Assembly: GCA_004028745.1 (NCBI GenBank)
Contig: RAZP01000046.1
Coordinates: forward strand, 1-41,085
Reading direction: 5' to 3'
From: Prosthecochloris sp.
GTDB lineage: Bacteria; Bacteroidota; Chlorobiia; Chlorobiales; Chlorobiaceae
DNA length: 41,085 bases
Position 1 is the first letter of the stretch; each line of letters opens with the position of its first letter. The translations under genes and the position numbers were made by a program. The notes beneath the pieces were generated by a model, which made no database searches, had not been told where the DNA came from, and was given only the letters and a program-made list of their open reading frames with translations. Of the stretch, positions 8,063 through 15,869 are shown in pieces.

Positions 8063-8872
8063 CTACTTGTCTTCAGCAGCGGCCTCTTCAAAAAGCCTTT
8101 CATGAACTACTATGCGTCCACATGATTCGCAGAGATAGAATCCGCCTTGAACAATAATCGTGTGGCGGTTGGTTGGCACGCGGGTATTGCAGCCGGAACA
8201 TGCTTGGCGATGCAGCCTTACCAAAGCGTTCTGTATGTTTCCGTTTTTAAGGTGGTCGTATTTTGACAGCAGGCGTTTTGCCTCTTTCTCGACGATTTTT
8301 CTTTGTTCGGCAATTTGTTTTTTCAGGGAGTTGACTTCCTCTGACGTCTCGACGATAATACTTTCGAGCTCTTCTTTTTTCTGTTCAACCTGGTTTTTAA
8401 GGTCTTTAAGCTGCTGAGCGAGAACATCGTCCGGCATCATCTCCTCGGATATTTCATCGTAACGGTTTTCCGCGATCAGCTGACGGCCCTGATCTTGCAG
8501 TTCCTGTGCTTTCTCTTCATTGTGTAAGATATCCTGGAGCTTGATTTCCGCTTGTGCTATTTCCTTTTCTTCGTACTCGATCTGCTTGGAAAGGGCATCA
8601 TATTCCTTGTTGTTTCTGGCTAATGTCTGCTTGTCCTTGAAGCTCTTGATTTTTGCCTTGCAGTTTTCAATCGTTTCGTTGAGTTTTTCACGGGTTTTGT
8701 GCTGTTCTTCAGCAACCTTTTCGCGCGCTTCGATCTGACGGGAAGTGAAGGCAATATCTTCTTCAAGCGCTTTGATTTCTTCTGGAAGCCCTCTTTGGAG
8801 ACTTATTATGCTTTCGATCTGATTGTCGAGATGTTGCAGACGAACAACAAGATTGATTTTTGTATGGTCCAC
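8063..8872 (-). CDS. Coiled-coil protein with C4 zinc ribbon (zf-RING_7 / former DUF164)
   Basis: The 269-residue protein consists of a long coiled coil over about residues 10-195, rich in E, K, Q and L heptads. A compact C-terminal zinc ribbon follows with CSGCN and CESCG as the metal-binding cysteine pairs, within QACSGCNTRVPTNR and YLCESCGRIVVHE. This is the C4-type zinc-ribbon family widespread in bacteria. Members are proposed to bind nucleic acid, but the role is not established. It stands alone between tRNA-Leu upstream and rnpB downstream, all on the minus strand. Confidence 0.85.
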   Translation of the reverse strand: MDHTKINLVVRLQHLDNQIESIISLQRGLPEEIKALEEDIAFTSRQIEAREKVAEEQHKTREKLNETIENCKAKIKSFKDKQTLARNNKEYDALSKQIEYEEKEIAQAEIKLQDILHNEEKAQELQDQGRQLIAENRYDEISEEMMPDDVLAQQLKDLKNQVEQKKEELESIIVETSEEVNSLKKQIAEQRKIVEKEAKRLLSKYDHLKNGNIQNALVRLHRQACSGCNTRVPTNRHTIIVQGGFYLCESCGRIVVHERLFEEAAAEDK

Positions 8873-8896
8873 TACCGCTGATATTTAGAAGTTGTA

Positions 8897-8928
8897 AAAA
8901 ATAAAAAAGCACCTTTTTAATAAGGTGC
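8897..8928 (-). terminator. Rho-independent terminator after tRNA-Leu
   Basis: Read on the minus strand, a 7-bp stem (GCACCTT / AAGGTGC, loop of 6) is followed by a run of T residues (A-run at 8903-8908 on the plus strand). It lies 96 bases after the tRNA 3' end and before the coiled-coil gene. Confidence 0.85.
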
Positions 8929-9023
8929 ATGATGGGCATTTGGAGCTGTAAAAGTTAGGGAAAAACTGCCGTTTGTGTCTCCTGATAGGGTGTTGTACAT
9001 AGTGACTTGTTTCAGCTTATTAG

Positions 9024-9105
9024 TGCCCGAAAGGAGATTCGAACTCCTACACCTTGCGGCGCTCGCCCCTGAAACGAGTGCGTCTACCAATTCCGCCATT
9101 CGGGC
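9024..9105 (-). tRNA. tRNA-Leu, anticodon CAG
   Basis: The 82-nucleotide cloverleaf has acceptor strands GCCCGAA (9099-9105 complement) and TTCGGGC (9025-9031 complement). The D-loop is TTGGTAGAC, and the anticodon arm CTCGT-TTCAGGG-GCGAG gives anticodon CAG. It has the long variable arm expected for class II tRNA-Leu and the T-loop GTTCGAATC. The 3' CCA is not encoded (the sequence after the discriminator A is CTA), so it must be added enzymatically. Confidence 0.95.
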
Positions 9106-9170
9106 AATAACTTTTCGGCTTTCCACAACTATACTATAAAATTTTTTTGCGGATTTTGCCAAAAAACTGC

Positions 9171-9350
9171 TTACTTGATTTCCTTGTGCGGGGTGTGTTT
9201 TTTAAGAAAAGGGTTGTACTTCTTGAGAACCAGGCGTTCCGTGTTATTTTTCTTGTTTTTTGTCGTTGTATACCTTGACGGAGTGAGCCCTTCTTTTCTT
9301 GCTTCGGTACACTCAAGGGTAATGATAATCCTGTTTTCCTTTTTTGCCAT
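9171..9350 (-). CDS. rpmG: 50S ribosomal protein L33
   Basis: This 59-residue protein starts at ATG 9348-9350 (MAKKENRIIITLECTEARKE) and ends HKEIK. The signature SRYTTTKNKKNNTERLVLKKYNP is diagnostic for L33. It lacks the two CxxC pairs of the zinc-binding form; a single Cys remains in LECTE. It is therefore the zinc-independent (C-minus) type. A longer upstream reading frame is not needed, because the family starts at MAKK. tRNA-Leu follows 65 bases downstream on the same strand and may be cotranscribed. Confidence 0.95.
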   Translation of the reverse strand: MAKKENRIIITLECTEARKEGLTPSRYTTTKNKKNNTERLVLKKYNPFLKKHTPHKEIK

Positions 9351-9553
9351 CGTTACCTGGGTATGATTAATTATAAAGAGCTGCAAATATAAGCCTTTGA
9401 CACTGATTTTGCAAAACCTAAATAGAGCTGATGGAATCGGTATTTGCTTGCTTGCGGGATAACAGCTATTATGCATCTGATTTGATTACTTGGCGATATA
9501 CTTGTCATGCAGTGATGTTCCTTTAATTCTTACCAAATACTAAAATCTAAAAC

Positions 9554-10807
9554 GTGCTAGACAGTAACTTATTCCCCTACTGTGACGGAACATTGTGTTG
9601 CGAGGGGGTTTCTCTTGAAAAGCTGGCAGAGGAGTATGGAACACCTCTGTTTGTAACCAGCCGCAACAGCCTTGTCAACCGGTACAGGTCTTTTGAAAGA
9701 GCTTTTTCAGAGCTTGACCATTTTACCTGTTACTCGGTCAAGGCAAACTTCAATCTACATGTCATTCGAGCACTTGCCGCCGAAGGTTGCGGATGCGATG
9801 TCAATTCGGGGGGAGAGCTTTACCGGGCGCTTCAGGCTGGCGTTGAGCCCGGCAAAATCATTATGGCCGGTGTAGGTAAAACGGCGGTGGACATAGAATA
9901 TGCTATCAGTTCGGAAATCCTTATGCTCAAGGCCGAGTCATTATCCGAACTGCGTATGATTGATGAGATCGCAAGTCGTCTGGGGGTAAAGGCATCCGTT
10001 GGAATCAGGATCAATCCAAATGTGACAGCCGAGACCCATCCATACATCACCACCGGGGACAGTAAAGAAAAATTCGGCATCGATGAGGTGGATCTGGATG
10101 AGATGTTTGCCTTGGTGAAAACACTGGAACATGTTGATCTGGCCTGCCTCGATATGCATATCGGATCACAAGTTTTTGATGCGGATTTTTATCACGCAGC
10201 TTTGGAAAAACTTCTTGATGTACTTACGGCTGCACGGTCCGCTGGGTTCGGTATCCGGTATTTTGATATAGGCGGCGGTTTTCCGGTTACCTATGAGCCC
10301 CAGAAACCAGCGACACCGATCGAACATTTTGCGGATAAACTTGTTCCATTGCTTGAAAAGACCGATACAACAATACTTTTCGAGCCGGGCAGGTTTATCA
10401 CAGCAAACTCCGCGGTTTTGCTTACCAGGGTTTTGTACAGGAAGCGTAACCATGCGGGAAAAGAATTCGTTATCGTTGATGCAGGCATGACCGAACTTAT
10501 CCGGCCGGCTCTGTACCAGTCCTACCATGAAATTGTCGCGGTGCGTCAACATGACTCAGTAATGGTTGCAGACATTGTTGGCCCGGTATGCGAGTCAGGC
10601 GACTTTTTCGCCAGAGAAAGAACCGTTGACAGGGTAGAGGAGGGAGAGCTTCTCGCTATCCTTTCGGCGGGCGCATACGCTTCGGTGATGAGCAGCAACT
10701 ATAATGGTCGTCTCCGTCCTGCGGAAGTTATGGTTGATGGTGACGAAGCAAGACTTATCCGGAAAAGGGATACGTTTGAACAGCTGATTCAGAACGAAAT
10801 GTTCTGA
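9554..10807 (+). CDS. lysA: Diaminopimelate decarboxylase
   Basis: The enzyme converts meso-diaminopimelate to L-lysine with pyridoxal phosphate. It is a 417-residue fold-type III enzyme. The PLP-binding lysine is K63 in YSVKANFN. The glycine-rich phosphate loop is FDIGGGFPV near residue 240, and LFEPGRFITANSAVLL and VGPVCESGDFFARER are family signatures. The active-site Cys of the neighbouring subunit lies in the latter. The start is GTG 9554, immediately before the conserved LFPYCDGTL. It converges on metF, with stops only 10 bases apart and no obvious terminator between them. Confidence 0.96.
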   Translation: MLDSNLFPYCDGTLCCEGVSLEKLAEEYGTPLFVTSRNSLVNRYRSFERAFSELDHFTCYSVKANFNLHVIRALAAEGCGCDVNSGGELYRALQAGVEPGKIIMAGVGKTAVDIEYAISSEILMLKAESLSELRMIDEIASRLGVKASVGIRINPNVTAETHPYITTGDSKEKFGIDEVDLDEMFALVKTLEHVDLACLDMHIGSQVFDADFYHAALEKLLDVLTAARSAGFGIRYFDIGGGFPVTYEPQKPATPIEHFADKLVPLLEKTDTTILFEPGRFITANSAVLLTRVLYRKRNHAGKEFVIVDAGMTELIRPALYQSYHEIVAVRQHDSVMVADIVGPVCESGDFFARERTVDRVEEGELLAILSAGAYASVMSSNYNGRLRPAEVMVDGDEARLIRKRDTFEQLIQNEMF

Positions 10808-10817
10808 AATCAAGCCA

Positions 10818-11699
10818 TTATGCGTCCCCGCCTGCTGTTATGTTCTGGAAAATCTTTCTGGTTGCTTCGGCGTTGTTCAGGGTGTAGAAATGAATCCCCT
10901 TGATATGGTTGTCGATCAGCTCCTGTACCTGTTCGGTAGCCCATTCGATTCCTATTTCAGCAACTTCATCGTCATTGGCTGCTTTCAGTACTTTTTTAAG
11001 TAACGGCGCAGGTATCCGGGCGCCGAGAGCAAGCTCGGACATCCTGATCAATCCTTTTCTGGTGGTGATCGGCATGATCCCGGGTATAATCGGGACAGTT
11101 ATTCCTGCTAAGGCGCACCGGCCAGCAAAATCAAAAAAATCCCTGTTGTCAAAGAACAACTGGGTAACGATGTAGTCTGCTCCCGTATCAACCTTTTCTT
11201 TGAGGTGTTCTATCTCCTTCAGCCTATTCGGGGTTTGGGGATGGCCTTCAGGAAACCCTGCAACACCGATTCCCATTTCAGGGAAATTGTCAACGACGAA
11301 TTTTACAAGGTTTACGGCATGAGGGAAATCTTTTGTGGCTTCCTCATAAGATGTAGCACCCGGAGGCAAATCTCCGCGGAGGGCGAGTATATTGGTGATT
11401 CCGTGTTTGCTGTACTCTTCAAGTATGTGTCGTATTTCCTCTTTTCCTGAGCAAATGCAGGTAAGATGGGAAACGACGGTAAGACCGGTTTCTCTCTGGA
11501 TTTTCGTGACCAGGTCATGCGTGCGGCTGCGGGTAGATCCTCCTGCACCGTAAGTTACACTAACGTATGAAGGGTTGAAGGGTATGAGTTCCGAAATTGT
11601 ATGAAAAAGCTTGTCCCAGTCTTCTGTCTTTTTCGGGGGGAAAAACTCAAAACTGAATACCGGCTTGGTGGCTGATTCGAGAATCTCTTTTACTAACAT
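10818..11699 (-). CDS. metF: 5,10-methylenetetrahydrofolate reductase
   Basis: The FAD-dependent enzyme reduces methylene-THF to methyl-THF for methionine synthesis. I choose ATG 11697-11699 (MLVKEILESATKPVFSFEFF), giving 293 residues, close to the usual 290-300. The longer frame to 11768 adds a non-conserved stretch. Signatures are FSFEFFPPKK near the N-terminus with the catalytic Glu, YGAGGSTRSRTHDLV, HLTCICSG, ILALRGDLPPG and DYIVTQLFFDN. The PGIMPITTRKGL segment is also typical. The gene diverges from comEC. Confidence 0.95.
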   Translation of the reverse strand: MLVKEILESATKPVFSFEFFPPKKTEDWDKLFHTISELIPFNPSYVSVTYGAGGSTRSRTHDLVTKIQRETGLTVVSHLTCICSGKEEIRHILEEYSKHGITNILALRGDLPPGATSYEEATKDFPHAVNLVKFVVDNFPEMGIGVAGFPEGHPQTPNRLKEIEHLKEKVDTGADYIVTQLFFDNRDFFDFAGRCALAGITVPIIPGIMPITTRKGLIRMSELALGARIPAPLLKKVLKAANDDEVAEIGIEWATEQVQELIDNHIKGIHFYTLNNAEATRKIFQNITAGGDA

Positions 11700-11783
11700 G
11701 CAGCGTGCTTTTTTGCGTCGATTATAAAAAGACATAATATAGTAAACAAACCAAGTATACCGAATCACCCTCTGGTAACGGTT

Positions 11784-13964
11784 ATGACAACATTTTCTGC
11801 TCCCTATCCTGCAGTGCGCTTGCTTGTCTTTGTCTGTGCAGGTATAATTGCCGGGGTGTATCTCTCTCTTTCCATTTTTTCATGGATGGCAGTATCCCTT
11901 GCCTGTTTGATACTGCTGTGTGTATTACTCATGCCGGGGTTGAGAAAACCTGTTTCCGAACGCTTTCTCTCGTGGCCTGCAGTGCTGGTTTACTGTTTTT
12001 TTGTTTTCTGCGGTTTCGGTGCATACTCGAACCATGCATACAGGTACGTTTCGTCAGATACCGTGCTGAATCACCTTGGCAAAGAAGTGCTTTTCTACGG
12101 AAAGGTTGTGTCCAGACCGCGTATGTATGCAAAAGGTGCTCAATGGATCCTTGAGGTTCGTGAAGTTTTTGCTGACGGTGAAGCCGGAAAAGTGTCCGGG
12201 AAAGTCAAGGTTTTTCTGCGGCTGCGTGACGGTGAACAGCCAGAGGTTGAGACAGGGGATATGATCAGAATCAAGGGTCGTCCGGCTCTGATTTCGGGTG
12301 CTGCAAATCCGGGGGATTTTGATGCACGTGAGTACTACTGGAAACAGGGCGTTCGTACTGAACTTTACTGTCCCGGACCATGGATGATGCGGAACTACGG
12401 GCTTGACGAGAATGACTTTTTTCAGGGTCTGCTGGTGCGGCCCGTCAGGCGATATCTTTCCGGGAGCATTGATGCTCTTATTCCGCCGGGGCATGAGCGT
12501 CAATTTTTGAAAGGAATATTTCTCGGGGAGAGGGAACTGCTCGACAGGGAGATGTATCGGCAGTTTCAGGCAGCCGGAACCGCTCATGTGCTTGCTATTT
12601 CAGGGTTGCATGTCGGGCTGCTTGTAGTTGCAATCCTGGTGCTTCTGCAAAGGCTGAGAACAACCGTTGCAGGACGATGGGGTGTTTTTCTGCTCATTGC
12701 ACTCGTGTTGCTGGTTTACTCATCGGTAACGGGAAACGCGCCATCGGTCAGGAGGGCTTCGATTATGGCGGTTGTTCTGATTGGTGGCACGGTAACAGGA
12801 CGCCGGTCGTTTCCCCTGAACTCACTTGCTGCGGCAGATCTTGTAATCTTGTCGCTTGACCCATTGGAGCTGTTCAGTGCCGGATTCCTGATGACAAATG
12901 TAGCGGTTGCAGCAATTATTCTGCTTTATCCGATGTTTAGCGCACCTTCCGCAAAATGGGAAGGTGTGACAGGGGCTGTTTTTAGGCCTGTATGGAATGC
13001 TTTCAGTGTGAGTCTTGCAGCAATCATAGGGGTTTCGCCGGTTATCGCCTGGTTTTTCGGGACGTTTTCCCTTGCCGGACTTCTCGCCAATCTCCCGGTT
13101 GTCTTTCTTGTGAGCTGTATGCTCTATGCAATGCTCCCCGCCTTTGTTTTCAATCTTTTCCTGCCCGGTCTGGCTATCTACCCGGCATCGAGTGCATGGT
13201 TCTTTGCGAAAACAACCCTCGGTGTTACGGAGTTTTTCGGTTCACAGCAATGGGCTGTTGTGCAGATGCAGCCTGGCGCTCTCGGAATTACCGTTTATTA
13301 TACGGCTATTCTGGCAACGCTTTACTTTCTTTGTCGGCAAAGGCTTGCCGGAGTGGTGATCACCTTTTTATGCGCAGCAAATTACTTTATCTGGACTCCG
13401 GTCTTGCAGGCAAAAAGTCCTCCACCTGTTTTAGCAAGTGTGTCGGTCGGCAAAGATACCGCCCTGCTTTGTTCGGTTGCAGGTTCGTCAATTCTGATCG
13501 ACTCGGGATCGAGAGCGTATCATCGGGAAACAATCAACCGGCAGATGCGACGTCACGGCATTAAACAACTTGATGCAGCCATACAGTTTGCCTCCCCGGA
13601 CTCACTTGTCGCCGCTATAGATGCCCCAAACCACATGCTTTCGGATGACAGGCTTCTGACATTGCCGTCCTTCGTGCTTACAAGGCCGGACAAGGATGTC
13701 CTGGAACTATGGGGAAGTGACGGCTCATCCCTTCTGCTCACCGCAGGTATGGACGCGCTCATGCGTCTCGATAGCGGTCATCTTGATAGGGCTGTTGTAA
13801 AGGTGAGACGCTTCGGAATTAATGACTACCGCAGCTTCGGGGAATGGTTGGATAAGGTAAAGCCTCGGGAGTGTGTGGTTTTGTGTTCCCCACGGCTAAA
13901 GGAAAGAGATCGGGGGTTGCTTCGGTATTTGGCGGAAAAGCGAGAAGAATTGATTGTTAAATGA
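11784..13964 (+). CDS. comEC: ComEC/Rec2-type DNA-uptake channel with degenerate C-terminal domain
   Basis: ComEC is the inner-membrane channel for single-stranded DNA in natural transformation. The 726-residue protein has N-terminal membrane helices and an OB-like DUF4131 region (about residues 90-170, with GKVVSRPRMYAKG). The competence core carries the family signature HVLAISGLHVGLL near residue 270 and about eight further helices up to about residue 540. The last 180 residues occupy the place of the metallo-beta-lactamase domain. SSILIDSGS is present, but the expected HxHxDH metal motif is replaced by AAIQFASPDSLVAAID. The nuclease-like site is therefore lost. Other competence genes are not in the window. 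Confidence 0.9.
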   Translation: MTTFSAPYPAVRLLVFVCAGIIAGVYLSLSIFSWMAVSLACLILLCVLLMPGLRKPVSERFLSWPAVLVYCFFVFCGFGAYSNHAYRYVSSDTVLNHLGKEVLFYGKVVSRPRMYAKGAQWILEVREVFADGEAGKVSGKVKVFLRLRDGEQPEVETGDMIRIKGRPALISGAANPGDFDAREYYWKQGVRTELYCPGPWMMRNYGLDENDFFQGLLVRPVRRYLSGSIDALIPPGHERQFLKGIFLGERELLDREMYRQFQAAGTAHVLAISGLHVGLLVVAILVLLQRLRTTVAGRWGVFLLIALVLLVYSSVTGNAPSVRRASIMAVVLIGGTVTGRRSFPLNSLAAADLVILSLDPLELFSAGFLMTNVAVAAIILLYPMFSAPSAKWEGVTGAVFRPVWNAFSVSLAAIIGVSPVIAWFFGTFSLAGLLANLPVVFLVSCMLYAMLPAFVFNLFLPGLAIYPASSAWFFAKTTLGVTEFFGSQQWAVVQMQPGALGITVYYTAILATLYFLCRQRLAGVVITFLCAANYFIWTPVLQAKSPPPVLASVSVGKDTALLCSVAGSSILIDSGSRAYHRETINRQMRRHGIKQLDAAIQFASPDSLVAAIDAPNHMLSDDRLLTLPSFVLTRPDKDVLELWGSDGSSLLLTAGMDALMRLDSGHLDRAVVKVRRFGINDYRSFGEWLDKVKPRECVVLCSPRLKERDRGLLRYLAEKREELIVK

Positions 13965-14039
13965 TGAGGGGGCCGTATGTGGCTTGCAAGGAAGGCCTTT
14001 CAGCACCAAGTACTTTGATTGGAGTAAATTGTATATTAT

Positions 14040-14181
14040 GGGCACCTCTATTAATTTGTTACGCGACCCGAATACTTCGTTGGGCGGTGCTCGAAATCCT
14101 CATGTACTTTGTGTACACTCCGGTTTCTGCGCTCCGTCCGCCTTGTCTTCAGGTCGCTCACGACAATTAATAGAGGTGCCC
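14040..14181. mobile_element. 142-bp MITE-like element, complete copy
   Basis: A perfect 16-bp terminal inverted repeat, GGGCACCTCTATTAAT at 14040-14055 and its complement at 14166-14181, bounds a 142-bp element with no transposase. TTAT directly flanks both sides (14036-14039 and 14182-14185), a possible 4-bp target duplication. A second copy at 32885-33014 is about 90% identical over 130 bases. The ends differ from those of the IS1182-like element in this window, so the mobilising transposase is not here. Reading through the element gives peptides containing GARNPHVLCVHSGFCAPSAL, which are likely to be annotated wrongly as genes. Confidence 0.75.
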
Positions 14182-14189
14182 TTATGACA

Positions 14190-14427
14190 ATGAAAACAGC
14201 TCGATATTTTACGTTATACCAGAACTCGGTCTGACAGAGCGGATATCAAGGATAAATGGATTCAGCAGGTAGTAAATCATCCATCAAAATCATCCGTTCA
14301 GACAGATGGAAGAATTAGAAAATGGGGTTGGATTGAAGAAGCCGGTAGATTTTTGCGGGTTATTCTGCTTGCCGATGGAGAAACCGTTCACAATGCTTTT
14401 TGGGATAGATCATATAAGGAGGAATAA
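14190..14427 (+). pseudogene. Toxin-like small protein (DUF4258-like), frameshifted next to its start
   Basis: The frame ending at TAA 14425-14427 encodes ILRYTRTRSDRADIKDKW, then QTDGRIRKWGWIEEAGRFLR, and ends VHNAFWDRSYKEE. I recognise this as a small protein type commonly encoded immediately upstream of DUF2283 genes. That frame has no start codon after TGA 14191-14193. A natural start, ATG 14190, is one base out of frame: deleting one A from the following AAAA would give M-K-Q-L-D-I-L-R-Y and the full protein. As written, translation from 14190 ends after 14 codons. It is either a frameshift pseudogene, rescued by slippage on the A-run, or a sequencing error. The 142-bp element ends 8 bases upstream. 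Confidence 0.6.
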
Positions 14428-14430
14428 GTG

Positions 14431-14637
14431 ATGAAAGTGAAATATTTTGAAGATACCGATACGGCACTCCTGGAATTTACAGGGAAGCCTGTGTACGAAA
14501 CTCGTGAAATAAGTGAGAATATTTACATAGATGTCGATAAGAATGGAAATCTTGTCAGTATGACGATCGAGCATGCAAAAAAGAATGCCGATCTTTGGGA
14601 GTTTTCCTATCAGGAGGTATCAAGAAAAACAGGATAA
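14431..14637 (+). CDS. DUF2283 family small protein
   Basis: The 68-residue protein is of the DUF2283 type: MKVKYFEDTDTALLEF, then ETREISENIYIDVDKNGNLV and IEHAKKNA. The family is found as the second gene of a toxin-antitoxin-like pair with the DUF4258-like gene just upstream; the antitoxin role is inferred from pairing, not shown. ATG 14431 is preferred over GTG 14428 because AAGGAGG sits 8 bases upstream. The upstream gene ends 3 bases before, so the two are translationally linked. Its partner appears broken, so it may be a stranded antitoxin. Confidence 0.8.
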   Translation: MKVKYFEDTDTALLEFTGKPVYETREISENIYIDVDKNGNLVSMTIEHAKKNADLWEFSYQEVSRKTG

Positions 14638-14711
14638 AAATCTGCTATGGGCAGCGAAACAGGCATTTGATGTTGTTCTAATTCTGATTCAACAATTTCT
14701 CCCAATATTAC

Positions 14712-14773
14712 GAATCCGAATGGGTGATTGTGCTAACAAACCGACGATCTGGCTGGCTGTTTTCTATCGATAG
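14712..14773 (+). pseudogene. Remnant of a cupin gene (internally deleted duplicate)
   Basis: Two short stretches match the intact cupin gene at 15870-16193. The segment at about 14712-14734 corresponds to codons for ESEWVIVL. The segment at 14738-14773 corresponds to KPTIWLAVFYR and the stop codon, differing at a few bases only. They are joined by a deletion of roughly 115 bases relative to the intact gene, and the junction shifts the frame. The stretch 14638-14711 and the region 14774-14950 hold no supportable gene. A short open stretch near 14818-14890, with YTADALDNYLENGEVSKW, looks like another gene fragment that I cannot name. Confidence 0.65.
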
Positions 14774-14955
14774 ATTCCTGTCGGAAAGTGACTCTGTCTA
14801 ATTCCCGGAACATATACAGCAGATGCTCTTGATAATTATCTTGAAAATGGCGAGGTTTCAAAGTGGATGTTAGGAGAGGTTAAGGTAGTATTGTTGACGA
14901 GATGTATTTCACTGTTCTGAGAAAGTACTGAACTTAGCAATACAGGAGGTCGGAA

Positions 14956-15786
14956 ATGTTTGAATTGCCCGAGTTTGTAACCTTGGCCAAGCAAATGAAC
15001 GATGCGCTCAAGGGAAAGACAATCCAGAGAGGACAGTTAGGGAACAGTCCCCAAAAGTTCCTTTGGTACAACAGGAGTCATGAAGAGTTTGACCAGTTGA
15101 CGAAAGGAAAAACCGTGGGGGAGGCGCGAGCAAAAGGAAAATGGCTGTTCCTTCCGCTTGAACCCGGGTATGTTTTGGTACTGGGTGAATGCGGAGGTAA
15201 GGTGCTGTACCATAATTCAGGGTCAAAGGTGCCGAAGAAGTATCATTTGTATGTCACATTTGAAGATGATTCTTTTCTCACAGCGACTACTCAGATGTGG
15301 GGAGCCATGGAGCTTTATGAGAAGGGCGAGGAGCAGAAAAGACAGTATATCATGGGTATGAAAACGACGCCGATAGAACCTGAGTTTACCTTTACCTACT
15401 TCGGTACTCTGTTGGATGATCTTACGAATGGGAAGAAGCGAAGTGCTAAAGCTTTGTTGACACAAGACCAGATTATCCCGGGGTTGGGTAATGCAATTGC
15501 CCAAGACATTCTTTTTCGGGCCCATCTTCATCCCAGACATCCGATTGCTGATCTGAACACAGATCAAAGGCACACCTTGTACAGTGCGATTGTCGATACG
15601 GTTGGTGAGGTTACGGAGATGGGCGGTCGATATGATGAATATGACCTATACAACAATCCGGGAGGCTACATTCGCAAGATGGACAAAAATGCGGTTGGGC
15701 GTCCTTGTCCTGAATGTGGGGCTGAGATAGAGAAAATTCAGTATTTGGGCGGAACCTGCTATTTCTGTCCGAACTGTCAACAATGA
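14956..15786 (+). CDS. Fpg/Nei-family DNA glycosylase-like protein lacking the catalytic N-terminal proline
   Basis: The 276-residue protein has the full Fpg/Nei architecture. It has an N-terminal beta-sandwich, a helix-two-turn-helix with LLTQDQIIPGLGNAIAQDILF near residue 175, and a C-terminal zinc finger with CPECG and CYFCPNC. Classical members start MPELPE, and the mature N-terminal Pro attacks the damaged base site. Here the protein starts MFELPEFVTL, so Phe replaces Pro while the adjacent Glu is kept. The lysine of the beta-hairpin is present in AKGKWLFLPLE. Either this is a specialised subgroup with another nucleophile, or a binding-only protein. A strong Shine-Dalgarno (AGGAGGT) 7 bases before ATG 14956 sets it apart from most neighbours. 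It sits between the cupin remnant and the intact cupin, in a patch that looks acquired. Confidence 0.82.
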   Translation: MFELPEFVTLAKQMNDALKGKTIQRGQLGNSPQKFLWYNRSHEEFDQLTKGKTVGEARAKGKWLFLPLEPGYVLVLGECGGKVLYHNSGSKVPKKYHLYVTFEDDSFLTATTQMWGAMELYEKGEEQKRQYIMGMKTTPIEPEFTFTYFGTLLDDLTNGKKRSAKALLTQDQIIPGLGNAIAQDILFRAHLHPRHPIADLNTDQRHTLYSAIVDTVGEVTEMGGRYDEYDLYNNPGGYIRKMDKNAVGRPCPECGAEIEKIQYLGGTCYFCPNCQQ

Positions 15787-15869
15787 AGCGCGAAATGCAA
15801 ATGTAAACTATTGTTATACCCGCTTGCCTGTTTGACAAAACAAAGGTAAGGTGGGATTTTTCGACCAGA

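Noticed and set aside
7749..8125. Several short frames on both strands.
   Set aside because: They lie across or at the edge of the RNase P RNA gene, whose conserved motifs and P1 helix explain the sequence.
13954..14187. A small plus-strand frame encoding a peptide with GARNPHVLCVHSGFCAPSAL, and its counterpart at 32913-33539.
   Set aside because: Both peptides are read-through of the 142-bp repeat; the second frame continues antisense to the MacB-like permease.
15832..15860. Sigma-70 promoter for the cupin gene.
   Set aside because: TTGACA is good, but the 17-bp-spaced -10 (GATTTT) matches poorly, so no promoter feature is listed.
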